NCBI RefSeq assembly: GCF_001298105.1
Contig: NZ_LGJH01000164.1
Location: 1 to 64,000 of the forward strand
Length of the DNA stretch: 64,000 nt
From: Novosphingobium sp. ST904
GTDB taxonomy: Bacteria > Pseudomonadota > Alphaproteobacteria > Sphingomonadales > Sphingomonadaceae
Direction: 5' to 3'
A model generated the notes under the pieces. That model was not told where the DNA came from. It saw nothing but the letters and a program-made list of their open reading frames with translations, and ran no database searches. This document shows positions 8,262-15,217 of this stretch, in pieces. The position numbers and the translations under genes are program-made. The stretch's first letter is position 1. Every line of letters starts with the position of its first letter.

Positions 8262-8843
8262 TCAAAATCCGCCCATGAAACGGAAGCCGAACTGGTAGGC
8301 GAAGGGCGCTGGCCGGGTTCCGGCGACAGGGGCGGGGAGCGCGTCGAGAAGCTCCAGTTGTCCATCCGCGATCTGGATCGGCTGCCCAAGGGTCATCTCC
8401 ACTTCGCGAGGACGGGAGCCAAGATCGATGCGAACACGAACGCGCAGACGGCCGGCCCAGACGCACTGGGTGCCTACCGCGCAGCGACTGTCTTCCAGCA
8501 AGGCCAGCGGCGTCACCCTGGGCCCATCGACATGAATCGTCTCGCCGATGCGTGTGTAGGCAAGCGGAGGGCCGCTATAGGAAGCCGGTGGAGGTGAGGG
8601 TTCCCTAGAGGGGGATAGCGGGCCGTTCGGGGCAGGCCCGCTTGGGACAAGGTCGCCCGGCGCCGTGTCCTGCGGCGTATAGAAAAACGGTTGATCCGGG
8701 CTTTCGGCAGGGGGTGCATAAGGCGAAGCTGGCGCAGGCGTAACGGATGGCGGCGCCGAACCTTCCGGAATGATGCGGCATCCGGCGATCCCGGTGGCCG
8801 TCAGGAGCAGCACAAGGGCGAGTGTCCGGGCGGGTCGTTTCAT
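8262..8843 (-). CDS. Proline-rich putative lipoprotein
   Basis: This is a 193-residue protein of unknown function. The N-terminus MKRPARTLALVLLLTATGIAGC is a lipoprotein signal peptide with lipobox I-A-G-C, so the mature protein should begin at Cys22 and be membrane anchored. Residues about 30-95 are strongly proline rich (PPSVTPAPASPYAPP, PSPPPASYSGPP), suggesting an extended spacer. A folded C-terminal part with a CxxxxxC pair (CAVGTQC) follows. The start is supported by GGGGAGG just upstream. It is divergent from the next membrane-protein gene. Confidence 0.65.
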   Translation of the reverse strand: MKRPARTLALVLLLTATGIAGCRIIPEGSAPPSVTPAPASPYAPPAESPDQPFFYTPQDTAPGDLVPSGPAPNGPLSPSREPSPPPASYSGPPLAYTRIGETIHVDGPRVTPLALLEDSRCAVGTQCVWAGRLRVRVRIDLGSRPREVEMTLGQPIQIADGQLELLDALPAPVAGTRPAPFAYQFGFRFMGGF

Positions 8844-8966
8844 GTTCCTCCCCTTGGCGTGAACGGGTGTCCGGTTCAGAAATTGCCGCAGGTGAGACTA
8901 TCGGCACGGGCTGAACCTCTCCCGAACGAATGCGCTTTTCGCGGAGACGCGGGAGCGTTAGTGTTT

Positions 8967-9536
8967 ATGCCGATAGACGGAAAGGCAATGAAATTCTCCC
9001 AATATTGGTCTGCTATCAACGGGCCGATCAAGATCTGGCTCGCCTGCATAGTGGTGGTGTTCGTCGCACCATCCCTGTTGCCGCCTGCCGTTATCAGGCT
9101 GGTGGTGCCGCCCATCTTCTGTGCGTTGGTGGCGACCTTGCTGATCGCGTGGCTGCGTCCCCGATACGATCCCATGTTGCGACGGGCAATGGCGCTGCTC
9201 CTGGGCGAAACGGCCTGGCTCCTGATGGAGGCGGATGCGCTGCCTGCGGCCATGCTGGTCGATGTTCTCGCCGGTTTCCTGCTGCCGTTGCTTCTCGTCT
9301 GGCGGCCCTCGCGGGTTCTGGTGGCGATCATGGCCGGGGGCGTCAGCGTCGCGGCTGCCAAGGCGATGTACCTGGCCTCGACCGCGCCGGGCTGGAATAC
9401 CGATACTGCGGCCGACGCCCTGCACGCGGTGATGAGGTTGACTATCCTCCTGTTCGCGGCAGGAGCGCTGGGTAGGGTGAACCGCGAACGCGACGACGCG
9501 CGCTTTGAAGAGGAACTCTTTTCCTCGGCCCCATGA
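8967..9536 (+). CDS. Putative integral membrane protein
   Basis: The function is not recognised. The start at 8967 (MPIDGKAMKFSQYW) gives 189 residues; an ATG at 8988 (MKFSQYW) is an equally reasonable start. Five or so hydrophobic stretches are visible: IWLACIVVVFVAPSLLP, LVVPPIFCALVATLLIAWL, MLVDVLAGFLLPLLLVW, VLVAIMAGGVSVAAAKAMY and LTILLFAAGALG. The C-terminus is charged. It lies 18 bases before thiE and may share its transcript. Confidence 0.6.
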   Translation: MPIDGKAMKFSQYWSAINGPIKIWLACIVVVFVAPSLLPPAVIRLVVPPIFCALVATLLIAWLRPRYDPMLRRAMALLLGETAWLLMEADALPAAMLVDVLAGFLLPLLLVWRPSRVLVAIMAGGVSVAAAKAMYLASTAPGWNTDTAADALHAVMRLTILLFAAGALGRVNRERDDARFEEELFSSAP

Positions 9537-9554
9537 AAGGCTAGGTGCGCGCAT

Positions 9555-10202
9555 ATGGAAGACATCGAACGCGAACCGACACAGCTTTACCTGATCTCGC
9601 CGCTGGACGTGGGCGGCACGTTCCCCGAACGGCTTGCCCGCGCACTCGATGCCGCGCCTGTCGCGGCGTTCCAGTTCCGGGTCAAGGACGTGGACCAGCA
9701 CGAGGCTGCCCGTCTTGCAGAGCCCCTGCAGAAGATTTGCGCAGAGCGGGAGGTCGCCTTCATCGTCAACGATTCGATCAGCCTCGCCAAGCGGCTTGGA
9801 GCCGACGGCGTGCATATCGGTCAGGAAGACGGGACAGTGGAAGAGGCGCGCAATGCGCTTGGCCGCGATGCGCAGATCGGCGTGACCTGCCATGACAGCC
9901 GCCACCTCGCGATGGATGCTGGCGAAGAAGGCGCGGATTACGTGGCGTTCGGAGCATTCTTCCCGACCACTACCAAGCAGGTGAAGCATACTGCTGGGCT
10001 CGATCTGCTCGAATGGTGGCAGGGAATCTTCGAAATTCCCTGTGTGGCGATCGGCGGGATCACGCCGGAGAACTGCGGACCGCTGGTGAAGGCAGGCGCT
10101 GACTTCCTCGCGGTTTCGGGCGCGGTCTGGAACGGAGATGAAGTGGCAGCAGTAAAGGCTTTTCACGAAGCCATGTCTGCGGCGATGAAAGCCGAAGGCT
10201 GA
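9555..10202 (+). CDS. thiE: Thiamine phosphate synthase
   Basis: The product condenses HMP-pyrophosphate with the thiazole phosphate to give thiamine phosphate. The 215-residue TIM-barrel protein shows the family motifs in order: QFRVKD near residue 36, FIVNDSISLAKRLGADGVHIGQ near residue 71, VTCHDSRH, ADYVAFGAFFPT (pyrophosphate binding), and VAIGGITPENCGPLVKAGAD. It is not next to other thi genes. Its place near tkt, a thiamine-diphosphate enzyme, is probably coincidental. Confidence 0.92.
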   Translation: MEDIEREPTQLYLISPLDVGGTFPERLARALDAAPVAAFQFRVKDVDQHEAARLAEPLQKICAEREVAFIVNDSISLAKRLGADGVHIGQEDGTVEEARNALGRDAQIGVTCHDSRHLAMDAGEEGADYVAFGAFFPTTTKQVKHTAGLDLLEWWQGIFEIPCVAIGGITPENCGPLVKAGADFLAVSGAVWNGDEVAAVKAFHEAMSAAMKAEG

Positions 10203-10207
10203 GGGAC

Positions 10208-10236
10208 CAGGGCAGGGGCCGGTTCCCTGCCCTTAA
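10208..10236 (+). terminator. Weak hairpin after thiE
   Basis: GGGCAGGG at 10210-10217 pairs with CCCTGCCC at 10225-10232, followed only by TT. It lies between thiE and the convergent LLM oxidoreductase gene, a likely transcription end. Confidence 0.5.
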
Positions 10237-10270
10237 CAGTGCCGGTGGAAGCGTGCTGGCGGCGATTTGA

Positions 10271-11191
10271 TTAAAAATCAATCTTCGCAATAACTTCCTC
10301 GCCGAACTTCAGTGCGATGTCGCAATATTGGGCGCGTGTTTCGGCGTGGATCGTCGCACCGGAGCCATGGACTCCGAGCGACTTGAGGTTGGCATAGTGA
10401 TCGAGCGCTTCCTGTGCGCTCCAGCCATCCTTCACAGCGTAAGTCGATGAGGCGATGACTTTGGGGGGCTCGGCACGGCCGACTTTTCCGCAGTGATCCG
10501 CCATGTATCCGATCGCGGCGAGGATATCGTCGTCTCCTTCGAGATTGGCGGTGCGCGCAGTGTCGGTAACGCTCTTGGGTACGAAGAACGGGTGCCAGGC
10601 GTCACCCAGTTCGACCGCGCGGCGCAGGGCCCGCTTCGAGTTGCCGCCGACCAGCAAGGGCGGGTGCGGTGTCTGTGCAGGCGTGGGCAACATGCGGTTG
10701 CCGAGCGCGGTATAGCCGGTTCCCTCGAACGTGAAATCCTCGCCGGTCCAGGCCAATTTCATCGCATTGATATATTCGTCCATGAGGTCGTTGCGGGCAT
10801 CGAAATCGACACCGAGCGCCTTGTATTCAGCCTTCATGTAGCCCGCGCCGAGGCCCAGGATCACGCGCCCATTCGTGAAGTGGTCAAGCGATGACACGGC
10901 CCGGGCTGTGAGGAACGGATTGCGATAGGGCAGGACCAGGATGTTGGTCTGGAGGCGCAGTTTCGTCGTCGAGGCGCCCAGCATCGAGAGCAGGACGAAC
11001 GGGTCCTGCGCATAGTGCCCTCCGGCATCTAGCCAGCGCGCTGAGGGCGCCGGGTGATCGGTGACGGTGCCGGCGTAGAAGCCCGCCGCTTCGACGGTGC
11101 GGGCGATTTCCTGGAGCGCGTCAAGGGTGCCGAATTCCTCCGGGCGATCGATATGGTCGAACGGAAGGCTGGTGCTTAATGTGAAGGTCAT
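10271..11191 (-). CDS. LLM-class, probably F420-dependent oxidoreductase
   Basis: The 306-residue protein starts MTFTLSTSLPFDHI at 11191. It has the luciferase-like monooxygenase (bacterial luciferase/F420) TIM-barrel pattern: AGFYAGTVTDHPAP, DPFVLLSMLGASTTKLRLQTNILVLPYRNP, the non-prolyl cis-peptide region, and NGRVILGLGAGYMKAEYKALGVDF. Such enzymes use FMN or F420; F420 is favoured because the gene is the last of an npdG-cofC-SDR-LLM series beside the F420 biosynthesis genes. Hydride transfer to an alcohol, imine or activated double bond is plausible, but the substrate is unknown. The spacing to the upstream SDR gene is 55 bases, and no terminator is seen between them. Confidence 0.85.
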   Translation of the reverse strand: MTFTLSTSLPFDHIDRPEEFGTLDALQEIARTVEAAGFYAGTVTDHPAPSARWLDAGGHYAQDPFVLLSMLGASTTKLRLQTNILVLPYRNPFLTARAVSSLDHFTNGRVILGLGAGYMKAEYKALGVDFDARNDLMDEYINAMKLAWTGEDFTFEGTGYTALGNRMLPTPAQTPHPPLLVGGNSKRALRRAVELGDAWHPFFVPKSVTDTARTANLEGDDDILAAIGYMADHCGKVGRAEPPKVIASSTYAVKDGWSAQEALDHYANLKSLGVHGSGATIHAETRAQYCDIALKFGEEVIAKIDF

Positions 11192-11246
11192 GCCGGAAGT
11201 TCTTTCAATCGTTGGATTTCTAGCGGCGAATTTCAGGCGATGAGTT

Positions 11247-12104
11247 TCAGGTATCTGCTTCGGGGGGGAGAACCCAGGTATCGTCGCGGTTGCGCACCCA
11301 GCCTCCCGAGGCCCAGGTTCCGCCGTCCACCGGAATGATCGTGCCGGTGACGTAGCTTGCCATCTGTGAGGCGAGGAACACCGCCACGCGGCCGCACTCT
11401 TCGTCGATCCCGGCACGGCCGAGCGGGATGCGGCGGCGGATCACGTCCTCCTGTTCCGCGCTGGGCTTGGGCCAGCTGGCTTCATCTACGGGGCCGGTGA
11501 ACTGTCCGCGCGTACCGGGTGTTACCGTGTAATCGGGCGCTATGGCGTTCACCCGGATGCCGTGTTCGGCGAATTCCAGTGCCAGCGTGCGCGTCAGGTT
11601 GTTCACGCCGGCCTTGCAGGCGGCATAGACCGCGTATCCCGGTGCTGCGCGGGCCGCCTCGATACTGGTGACGTTGATGATGGAACCACCCCGCTCGCCC
11701 GCAATCATGACTGGCAGTGCAGCCTGCGTGGCGGCGAGGTTGGAAACAAGGTTGAGATCGATGTGGCGCCGCCAGTTCTTCTCGGCGAGATCGAGAAAGC
11801 CCCGGCGCGTTACGCCGCCTGCGTTGTTCACCAGCACATCGAGGCGCCCGAACTTCTCGGCAGCGGCGGCAATGGCGTGTTGCAGGGCCTCCACGTCCAT
11901 CACGTTTCCGGGGATGCACAGCGCCTTGCGGCTGCGCGCCTCGATCATTTTGGTGAGTTGTTCGCAGCGTTCAGGCACCGCCTCGATCAAGGCGACATCG
12001 GCGCCCATGTCCGCCATGTTCAGTGCGATCGACCTGCCGATCCCGCCTCCGCCGCCGGTAACAAACACAACTTGTCCCGTAAGGTCGATGATGCCGGCGT
12101 CCAC
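11247..12104 (-). CDS. Short-chain dehydrogenase/reductase in the F420 operon
   Basis: The 285-residue SDR starts with GTG at 12104, preceded by GGGAGAACGG. It has the Rossmann motif TGGGGGIGRS near residues 16-25, VNNAGG, the catalytic Tyr-x-x-x-Lys as GYAVYAACKAG, and the C-terminal VTGTIIPVDGGTWASGG typical of classical SDRs. It oxidises or reduces a hydroxyl/carbonyl with NAD(P)(H). It begins 14 bases after cofC and precedes the LLM gene, so all three should be co-transcribed with npdG. The C-terminal extension after the VDGG motif (NRDDTWVLPPEADT) is longer than usual. The substrate is unknown; it may act before or after the LLM enzyme. Confidence 0.82.
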   Translation of the reverse strand: MDAGIIDLTGQVVFVTGGGGGIGRSIALNMADMGADVALIEAVPERCEQLTKMIEARSRKALCIPGNVMDVEALQHAIAAAAEKFGRLDVLVNNAGGVTRRGFLDLAEKNWRRHIDLNLVSNLAATQAALPVMIAGERGGSIINVTSIEAARAAPGYAVYAACKAGVNNLTRTLALEFAEHGIRVNAIAPDYTVTPGTRGQFTGPVDEASWPKPSAEQEDVIRRRIPLGRAGIDEECGRVAVFLASQMASYVTGTIIPVDGGTWASGGWVRNRDDTWVLPPEADT

Positions 12105-12118
12105 ACCCGTTCTCCCGC

Positions 12119-12753
12119 TTATGCCAGCCGTCTTCGGCCTTTGGCGATGGGCTGCCGCAATAAGGATACGGCGCTCAACAGATGTTCAGCATCTGGCAGA
12201 TCGGCGGGCTCGTCTATATCTTTTTCCAGCCCGCCGGAGAGGATCGTCTCCACGGTCAGTCCAAGTTTTTTCGTTTCATCGCAGTGTCTTGAGTAGCTTT
12301 CTTCGCCGAAGGAGAAAGGAAACCATATGGTTTCGGGCAACGTCAGCGAGAGAGCGTTGGTCCCCGTACCATGCCGATCGGGCGCCACGCCGACCACACC
12401 TGCGGGCAGGCTCGCGAGCGGTCTATGTCACCGGTTGTCAGGCAAGGGAGATCTGCGGGAAGCACCACGACGCGGTCCGGGCCGGTCGTGGCGATCGCAC
12501 CAAGCGCCGATCCCAGCGCCCGGTTCAGGTCCGAGCCGGAGTCAGGCAACCTTACAAGGCCCTTGCAAAGACCGGGACGGGACGGCCCCAATATGCAGAT
12601 CCGGTCGATTGCCGCGCAGGCGCGTGCGGTTGCCAGGACATGGCGGAACATCGCGCAGACGAGGGCTTCGCGCTCATCCGGAGCAAGTGCCCGGGCCAGC
12701 CTCGTCTTGCCGAGGCCCGGCGCCTTGACCGGGATGAGCGCCCAGCAGCTCAC
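12119..12753 (-). CDS. cofC: 2-phospho-L-lactate (or PEP/3-PG) guanylyltransferase CofC, reading frame interrupted
   Basis: CofC activates a phospho-acid with GTP to make the linker donor for CofD. The GTG start at 12753 overlaps the npdG stop by four bases (GTGA). Visible motifs are WALIPVKAPGLGKTRLA, VVLPADLPCLTTGDID, then in the next frame GVAPDRHGTGTNALSL and GLEKDIDEPADLPDAEHLL. All belong to the CofC/FbiD family, in the correct order. The frame breaks near 12420. One missing C (GACCCG read as GACCG) restores DIDPLASLPAGVVGVAPD and a 211-residue protein, the normal size. I read this as a sequence error, not decay; if real, F420 synthesis would fail here. The phospho-acid used cannot be told by eye. 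Confidence 0.85.
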
Positions 12754-13400
12754 GGGACCAGCGGAGCCTGGGCAAGGTTCGTGAAGCGTATGCCCGCCCC
12801 GTCTGCCTTGTAGGTCTTGTTCATGTAAATGAGGATCGAGGTCAGAGCCTCTGCCGCCGCCGAGTTGGCCAGCGCCCCGCCGGAGAGGCCCCGAATGCCC
12901 ATTCCGGGGCACAGGCCGACCACGGTGTTGCGCGCCTCCACGTCATCGCTGAAGACCAGCACATCACAATCGATAGCGTGGTCGCTGTCGAGATGGTGGG
13001 CCGAGACATTGTGGAACGCCGTGACCAGCCTTGCATCTGGCCCTAGGTGTTCGCGCGCCTGCATGGCGGCGCTGCCTTCTGCGGGAAGCTGTACGCGCAT
13101 GACCTTGGGTGGGACCAGCGGCACGGTCGTGTCGACAACCACGGCATTGCCGACCGCGTCGCGGATCTGGCGCAGGGTGTCGCCCTGCGAGGCATGGGGA
13201 ACGGCCACGATCACCACGTCCTTGCCGCGCGCGGCCTCGACATTTTCGGCGTGGCCGGCGGCACCCAGTTCCCCGGCCGTCACCTGTGCCTTGTCTGCCG
13301 TGCGTGAACCGATGGTCACTTCGTGACCGGCCTGGACCAGCCTGCGGGCAATGCCCTTGCCGAGAGCGCCGGTTCCGCCGATCACTGCGATCGCTGCCAT
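12750..13400 (-). CDS. npdG: F420H2:NADP+ oxidoreductase (Fno/NpdG)
   Basis: The 216-residue product matches the archaeal/actinobacterial Fno family. It has the NADP-binding VIGGTGALGKGIARRL at residues 6-21, the NADP-selective GSRTADKA, VAVPHASQGDTL, VTAFHNVSAHHL, DVLVFSDDVEA and the C-terminal MNKTYKADGAGIRFTNL. It shuttles hydride between NADP(H) and F420(H2). In an aerobe without F420-dependent glucose-6-phosphate dehydrogenase in view, its likely role is charging F420 from NADPH. It is the first gene of the leftward operon, with GGGAGAG nine bases before the ATG, and is translationally coupled to cofC. Confidence 0.92.
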   Translation of the reverse strand: MAAIAVIGGTGALGKGIARRLVQAGHEVTIGSRTADKAQVTAGELGAAGHAENVEAARGKDVVIVAVPHASQGDTLRQIRDAVGNAVVVDTTVPLVPPKVMRVQLPAEGSAAMQAREHLGPDARLVTAFHNVSAHHLDSDHAIDCDVLVFSDDVEARNTVVGLCPGMGIRGLSGGALANSAAAEALTSILIYMNKTYKADGAGIRFTNLAQAPLVP

Positions 13401-13482
13401 TGATTATCTCTCCCGCGAATTCTTGTTCGTCATGATTGTGGTTTGCGGCGCTGCGGACGTAGACAGGCGTTCGGGAGGGCCA
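13401..13482. promoter_or_regulatory. Shared divergent promoter region of the F420 island
   Basis: Only 82 bases separate the npdG start (leftward) from the cofE start (rightward). Both promoters must overlap here or lie within the opposite gene's leader, so the two F420 operons are probably co-regulated. The ribosome sites GGGAGAG (npdG) and GGGAGGG (cofE) flank it. No clear operator palindrome is visible. Confidence 0.6.
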
Positions 13483-14265
13483 ATGAACAGAATTCCAGAA
13501 CTGACCGTGCGACCGCTGGCCGGAATGCCCATGTTCGCCGCCGGAATGTCGGTAGCGCAAGCGATTTGCTCTGCCATGGCCGCTTCCGGCGACGGGTTCC
13601 GTGACGGCGATATCTGCGTGGTGGCCCAGAAGATCGTCTCCAAGGCGGAGGGCCGCACGCGCGATCTGTCGCGCATTGCACCCGGTGCCGAGGCCGAGCG
13701 CCTTGCGCGCGATACCGGCCGCGATGCGCCGATGATGCAGGCCATTCTGGACGAGAGTTCGCACATCCTGCGAAGCAACCCCGCGGCCGTGATCGCTTGC
13801 CATCGCACCGGGCATGTCCTTGCCAATGCAGGCATCGACGCATCGAACGTGGAAGGGGGAGACGCCGGCCGGGTTCTGCTCTGGCCGCTGGACCCCGATG
13901 GCTCCGCACGAGCCTTGCGCAGCGCATTGCAGGCAGAGAATGGCGTCAGGATCGGCGTCGTGATCGCGGATTCGATGGGCCGCGCCTGGCGGATCGGAAC
14001 GCTGGGCACGGCGATCGGCTGCGCCGGGATAGCCGTGCTGGAAGACCGGCGGGGGCGGGCCACGGACCTTTATGGACGAACCTTGCAGGCAACGGTGATC
14101 GGTATTGCGGATTCGCTCGCCGCGATGGCTGGGCTGGCCATGGGCGAGGGTGACGAAGGCACGCCTGTCGCCCTTGTGCGCGGCGGCGCGCGCTGGGTGA
14201 CGGACGAGGACGGGCCGGGCGCGGCGAGCGGGCTGAGACCCATGGAGCAGGACATGTTCCGATGA
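13483..14265 (+). CDS. cofE: F420-0:gamma-glutamyl ligase CofE
   Basis: CofE adds L-glutamate residues to F420-0 using GTP. The start at 13483 follows GGGAGGG, giving 260 residues, the size of stand-alone CofE. Seen motifs are DGDICVVAQKIVSKAEGR near residue 43, VIADSMGRAWRIGTLGTAIGCAG near residue 166, and DLYGRTLQATVIGIADSLAA with GTPVALVRGGARW. There is no C-terminal nitroreductase-like FMN domain as in mycobacterial FbiB, which reduces dehydro-F420-0. The pathway here therefore either starts from a saturated linker or uses a separate reductase. The gene overlaps cofD by four bases (ATGA). Confidence 0.93.
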   Translation: MNRIPELTVRPLAGMPMFAAGMSVAQAICSAMAASGDGFRDGDICVVAQKIVSKAEGRTRDLSRIAPGAEAERLARDTGRDAPMMQAILDESSHILRSNPAAVIACHRTGHVLANAGIDASNVEGGDAGRVLLWPLDPDGSARALRSALQAENGVRIGVVIADSMGRAWRIGTLGTAIGCAGIAVLEDRRGRATDLYGRTLQATVIGIADSLAAMAGLAMGEGDEGTPVALVRGGARWVTDEDGPGAASGLRPMEQDMFR

Positions 14266-15206
14266 GCGGGCGTCATGTCCTTGCGCTTTCCGGCGGTGTC
14301 GGCGGGGCCAAGCTGGCGGCCGGCCTGGCTGCGGTCATGGATCCATCCGAGCTCACCATCGCCGTGAACACGGGCGACGATTTCGAACACCTGGGCCTGA
14401 CCATCTGCCCCGACATCGATTCCGTCATCTATGCGCTTGCCGGTCTCAACGACATCCAGCGCGGATGGGGCGTCAAGGATGAGACATGGCAGGCCATGGC
14501 CATGCTGCGCGCCATGGGTGAGGAGGACTGGTTCAATCTCGGCGATCGCGACGTCGCGATGCATCTGGCGCGGAGCTGGCGTTTGCGCGCGGGTGAAAGC
14601 CTTTCAGACGTGACTGCGCGGCTTGCCGGCGAACTGGGCATCGCCCACGCGATCGTTCCGATGAGCGACGGGCCGGTGCGCACCCAGGTTCGCACGGTGG
14701 CGGGATGGACGGACTTCCAGCGGTGGTTCGTCGGCGAGCAATGTGGCCCGGCTGTCTCCGCGATCCGTTTCGAGGGTGTGCCGGGCGCGTTGCCTTCGCC
14801 CGGTCTGGCCGCGGCGCTGGGCCGTGAGGACCTGGCGGCAATCGTGATTTGTCCCTCGAATCCGTACCTCAGCGTCGATCCGATCCTTGCCGTTGACGGT
14901 ATTCGCGAAGCGGTTGCGGCGCGGCGCGTGCCGCTGATCGCAGTCTCGCCGCTGGTAGGCGGTGCTGCCGTGAAAGGGCCGCTGGCGAAGTTGCTGGCCG
15001 GGATGGGGCGGGCAGTTGGCAATGCGGCCATCGCTGATCACTACGGCGATCTTCTCGACCACCTCTTGATCGACCATGCCGATGAGGCCGATGTCTCTGG
15101 TTTGCAGGCGCGGGGGCTTCAGGTCACCGTGACGAAGACAATGATGCGCGAAGCCGCCGACAGGACAAGGCTCGCGCAGGAGGTGCTTGCCCTCGCAGGT
15201 GCCTGA
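14262..15206 (+). CDS. cofD: 2-phospho-L-lactate transferase CofD (FbiA)
   Basis: CofD transfers the phospho-acid moiety from the guanylylated donor made by CofC to FO, giving F420-0. The 314-residue protein begins HVLALSGGVGGAKLAAGL, then has IAVNTGDDFEHLGLTICPDIDSVIYALAG, the FO/metal-binding region, and IVICPSNPYLSVDPIL with ISPLVGGAAVKGP-like sequence (VSPLVGGAAVKGP) near residue 228, all family hallmarks. It is translationally coupled to cofE and stops 11 bases before fbiC, so cofE-cofD-fbiC form one tight operon. Confidence 0.95.
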   Translation: MSGRHVLALSGGVGGAKLAAGLAAVMDPSELTIAVNTGDDFEHLGLTICPDIDSVIYALAGLNDIQRGWGVKDETWQAMAMLRAMGEEDWFNLGDRDVAMHLARSWRLRAGESLSDVTARLAGELGIAHAIVPMSDGPVRTQVRTVAGWTDFQRWFVGEQCGPAVSAIRFEGVPGALPSPGLAAALGREDLAAIVICPSNPYLSVDPILAVDGIREAVAARRVPLIAVSPLVGGAAVKGPLAKLLAGMGRAVGNAAIADHYGDLLDHLLIDHADEADVSGLQARGLQVTVTKTMMREAADRTRLAQEVLALAGA

Positions 15207-15217
15207 AGGGTGAGCAG

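Noticed and set aside
10208..10236. A thiamine riboswitch near thiE
   Set aside because: No conserved THI-box sequence (CTGAGA/ACCTGA type) was seen upstream of thiE; the hairpin downstream is just a likely terminator.
12119..12753. Programmed frameshifting in cofC
   Set aside because: There is no slippery heptamer or downstream structure that I can see, and many unrelated genes in the window have similar one-base breaks, so error is simpler.
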